A DNA stretch of 64,000 nt, taken from the NCBI RefSeq assembly GCF_028471905.1, contig NZ_CP116902.1:2516501-2580500 (forward strand), read 5' to 3'. This document shows positions 62,215 to 64,000 of the stretch, piece by piece; positions within the stretch are counted from its first letter, which is position 1; every line of letters starts with the position of its first letter. This stretch comes from Aneurinibacillus uraniidurans. Lineage in GTDB: Bacteria; Bacillota; Bacilli; Aneurinibacillales; Aneurinibacillaceae. The position numbers were made by a program, and so were the translations under genes. The notes below the pieces were generated by a model. It was not told the origin of the DNA, did not search any database, and saw only the letters and a program-made list of their open reading frames with translations.

Positions 62215-63939
62215 ATGGAAAAAACGATTGCAGACTCGTTGGTGGAAGTATTATTAAAAGCAGGCGTGAAAAGAGTTTATGGAATCGTTGGAGACTCTTT
62301 AAATGCTCTAATTGACTCTATTAGACGTTCAGGGGAAATCGAATGGATTCATGTTCGGCATGAGGAAGTTGCAGCATTTGCTGCTGGTTCCGATGCAGAA
62401 GTTACCGGTAGTATTGCCGTTTGTGCCGGCAGTAGTGGTCCAGGCAATCTACATTTAATTAATGGGTTGTACGATTGCCAGCGTAATCGTGTTCCTGTCC
62501 TCGCGATAGCTGCACATATCCCTAGCCATGAAATCGGCAGCAATTATTTTCAACAAACTCGACCGGAACACTTATTCAAGGATTGTAGTCATTTCTGCGA
62601 GGTCATCATGAGCCCTGGTCAAATGCCACGAACTGTTACAATGGCCATACAGAATGCGGTTTCAAATAAGGGAGTTTCTGTCGTTGTTTTACCCGGTGAT
62701 ATTGCCGGACTCCCTGATCCCACCCCGGTACCTGAACATGTTTACCATGTTACGAACCCAGTTGTTCATCCTTCAGACGAGGAGTTAAAGCAATTAGCAT
62801 CTTATCTGAATAAAGGGAAACGTATTACACTACTTTGTGGTTCTGGATGCGCGGGTGCTCATAAACAGCTCATGCAACTCTGCGAGAAACTCCAGTCCCC
62901 TATGGTCATTGCTTTGAGAGGGAAGGAATATCTCGAGTTTGACAATCCATACTTAGTCGGGTTGACAGGACTGATCGGCTATTCCTCTGGATACCATGCC
63001 ATGATGGACTGCGACGTACTGTTGATGCTAGGAACTGATTTTCCATATCGGCAATTTTACCCAGAAAAAGCCGTTATTTTGCAGGTTGACATTCAGAAGG
63101 ATCATCTCGGTCGTAGAACCCCGCTAACATACGGGCTATGTGGTGATGTGAAGAATACAATTGAATCACTAATACCATTACTGACAGAGTCACATGATTC
63201 AAAACATTTGGACAAGTGTGTTTCAGCTTATGCAGAAGTGCGTAAGGATTTAGATGATCTTGCTATTGGGAACCCTGGCCGGAAACCAATTCACCCGCAA
63301 TACCTTACAAAAGTAGTAAGTGATTTTGCAAATGAAGATGCAATTTTTACAGCAGATGTAGGAACACCTACTTTATGGGGGGCTAGATATTTGCAAATGA
63401 ACGGGAAGAGACGATTTATTGGTTCCTTCAATCATGGAACAATGGCGAACGCTCTGCCTCAAGCAATCGGTGCGAAAGTAGCAGCACCGAATAGACAGGT
63501 CATTGCCCTGGCAGGTGATGGTGGACTGTCGATGCTAATGGGTGATCTCATCACTCTTCTACAACATAAATTACCAGTTAAAATTATCGTTTTCAATAAT
63601 AGTGCACTTAGCTTCGTAGAATTAGAAATGAAAGCAGCAGGATACTTGGAGACCGGTACGGATTTAGTTGAGCAAAACTTCGCAAATATAGCAAAAGCCA
63701 TTGGACTAGAAGGTTTCCGTGTAGAAAATCCCGAAGATCTCGAAGGAGTCATAAAGCAGGCCTTTACAAGCGATAAACCCGCAATAGTGGATGTCGTGGT
63801 AAATCGTCAGGAATTATCCTTGCCACCAAAAATATCATTTGAACAGGCACAGGGATTCACACTCTGGATGCTAAAAGCTGTATTGAATAATCGCGGGAAT
63901 GACCTAATTGAGCTGGCAAAAACTAATTTATTCCGCTAA
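62215..63939 (+). CDS. poxB: Pyruvate oxidase / pyruvate:quinone oxidoreductase (PoxB-like)
   Basis: A 574-residue ThDP-, FAD-dependent enzyme of the acetolactate synthase superfamily. The catalytic glutamate is in R-H-E-E-V-A-A-F-A-A, and the ThDP site is G-D-G-G-L-S-M-L-M-G-D ... F-N-N-S-A-L. Length and the G-R-R-T-P-L-T-Y-G-L-C-G-D motif resemble E. coli PoxB, which decarboxylates pyruvate to acetate and passes electrons to quinone. AAAAGGAGATCAGC lies upstream. It follows lutC by 49 bases without a terminator, so lactate-derived pyruvate may be oxidised directly. A hydrogen-peroxide-forming oxidase is an alternative. Confidence 0.88.
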   Translation: MEKTIADSLVEVLLKAGVKRVYGIVGDSLNALIDSIRRSGEIEWIHVRHEEVAAFAAGSDAEVTGSIAVCAGSSGPGNLHLINGLYDCQRNRVPVLAIAAHIPSHEIGSNYFQQTRPEHLFKDCSHFCEVIMSPGQMPRTVTMAIQNAVSNKGVSVVVLPGDIAGLPDPTPVPEHVYHVTNPVVHPSDEELKQLASYLNKGKRITLLCGSGCAGAHKQLMQLCEKLQSPMVIALRGKEYLEFDNPYLVGLTGLIGYSSGYHAMMDCDVLLMLGTDFPYRQFYPEKAVILQVDIQKDHLGRRTPLTYGLCGDVKNTIESLIPLLTESHDSKHLDKCVSAYAEVRKDLDDLAIGNPGRKPIHPQYLTKVVSDFANEDAIFTADVGTPTLWGARYLQMNGKRRFIGSFNHGTMANALPQAIGAKVAAPNRQVIALAGDGGLSMLMGDLITLLQHKLPVKIIVFNNSALSFVELEMKAAGYLETGTDLVEQNFANIAKAIGLEGFRVENPEDLEGVIKQAFTSDKPAIVDVVVNRQELSLPPKISFEQAQGFTLWMLKAVLNNRGNDLIELAKTNLFR

Positions 63940-64000
63940 AGTGTCAGGCACCACCTGCGGACATTTTACCTATTTCCCCCTACACAAGGACAGCTAAATG

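Overview
The window is a chromosomal segment of a spore-forming member of the Bacillales. Gene order follows the Bacillus subtilis stretch from gudB down to ypiA: gudB, bdr (ypdA), prsW, ypeB, ypfB, cmk, rpsA-like, yphA, seaA/YIEGIA, der, plsY, gpsA, spoIVA, hbs, mtrB, the hepS/hepT menaquinone block, ndk, cheR, aroC-aroB-aroH, trpEDCFBA, hisC, tyrA, aroA, ypiA. Spore genes (spoIVA, a SpoVIF-like gene, ypeB, a Spo0E-like gene) and the bacillithiol reductase agree with this. Menaquinone genes of the futalosine type (mqnA, mqnP, a ubiX homologue) and only moderate similarity to B. subtilis suggest the Paenibacillaceae, perhaps an Aneurinibacillus or Brevibacillus relative. The genus is my inference.

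Layout. 1-5.8 kb: start of ypjA, an IDEAL-domain protein, an unrecognised 362-residue protein, an intergenic repeat region, ypiA, an anti-sigma/ECF sigma pair, a membrane protein and a Spo0E-like phosphatase. 6-18.5 kb: the aromatic amino acid supra-operon on the minus strand. The trp part has its own promoter and a leader carrying about a dozen GAG/TAG triplets ahead of a terminator, the classic TRAP attenuator; TRAP itself (mtrB) is encoded at 25.4 kb. 18.9-25.2 kb: cheR, ndk, heptaprenyl diphosphate synthase and futalosine menaquinone genes, which use the chorismate made next door. 25.4-45.2 kb: conserved housekeeping and sporulation genes.

45.2-51.3 kb is an AT-rich accessory island: three decayed insertion sequences (IS3/IS150-like, IS630-like, ISL3-like), each with recognisable inverted ends and broken transposase frames, one intact methyltransferase gene, a 50-bp direct repeat around the methyltransferase-IS630-ISL3 block, and three isolated motifs resembling type I-B/III CRISPR repeats. 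This looks like the ruin of a CRISPR or other accessory locus. 51.3-64 kb: a small alarmone synthetase with a long C-terminal extension, a large PLP decarboxylase paired with an S9 peptidase, a chemoreceptor, and a lactate-to-acetate module (lutABC-poxB).

The most unusual non-coding signals are (1) a 260-bp structured repeat present twice (1.8 and 34.5 kb), whose outer stem differs in sequence between copies but is base-paired in both, plus a partial inverted third copy; (2) a 197-bp palindromic element with perfect 20-bp ends upstream of aroC; and (3) the CRISPR-repeat-like relics.
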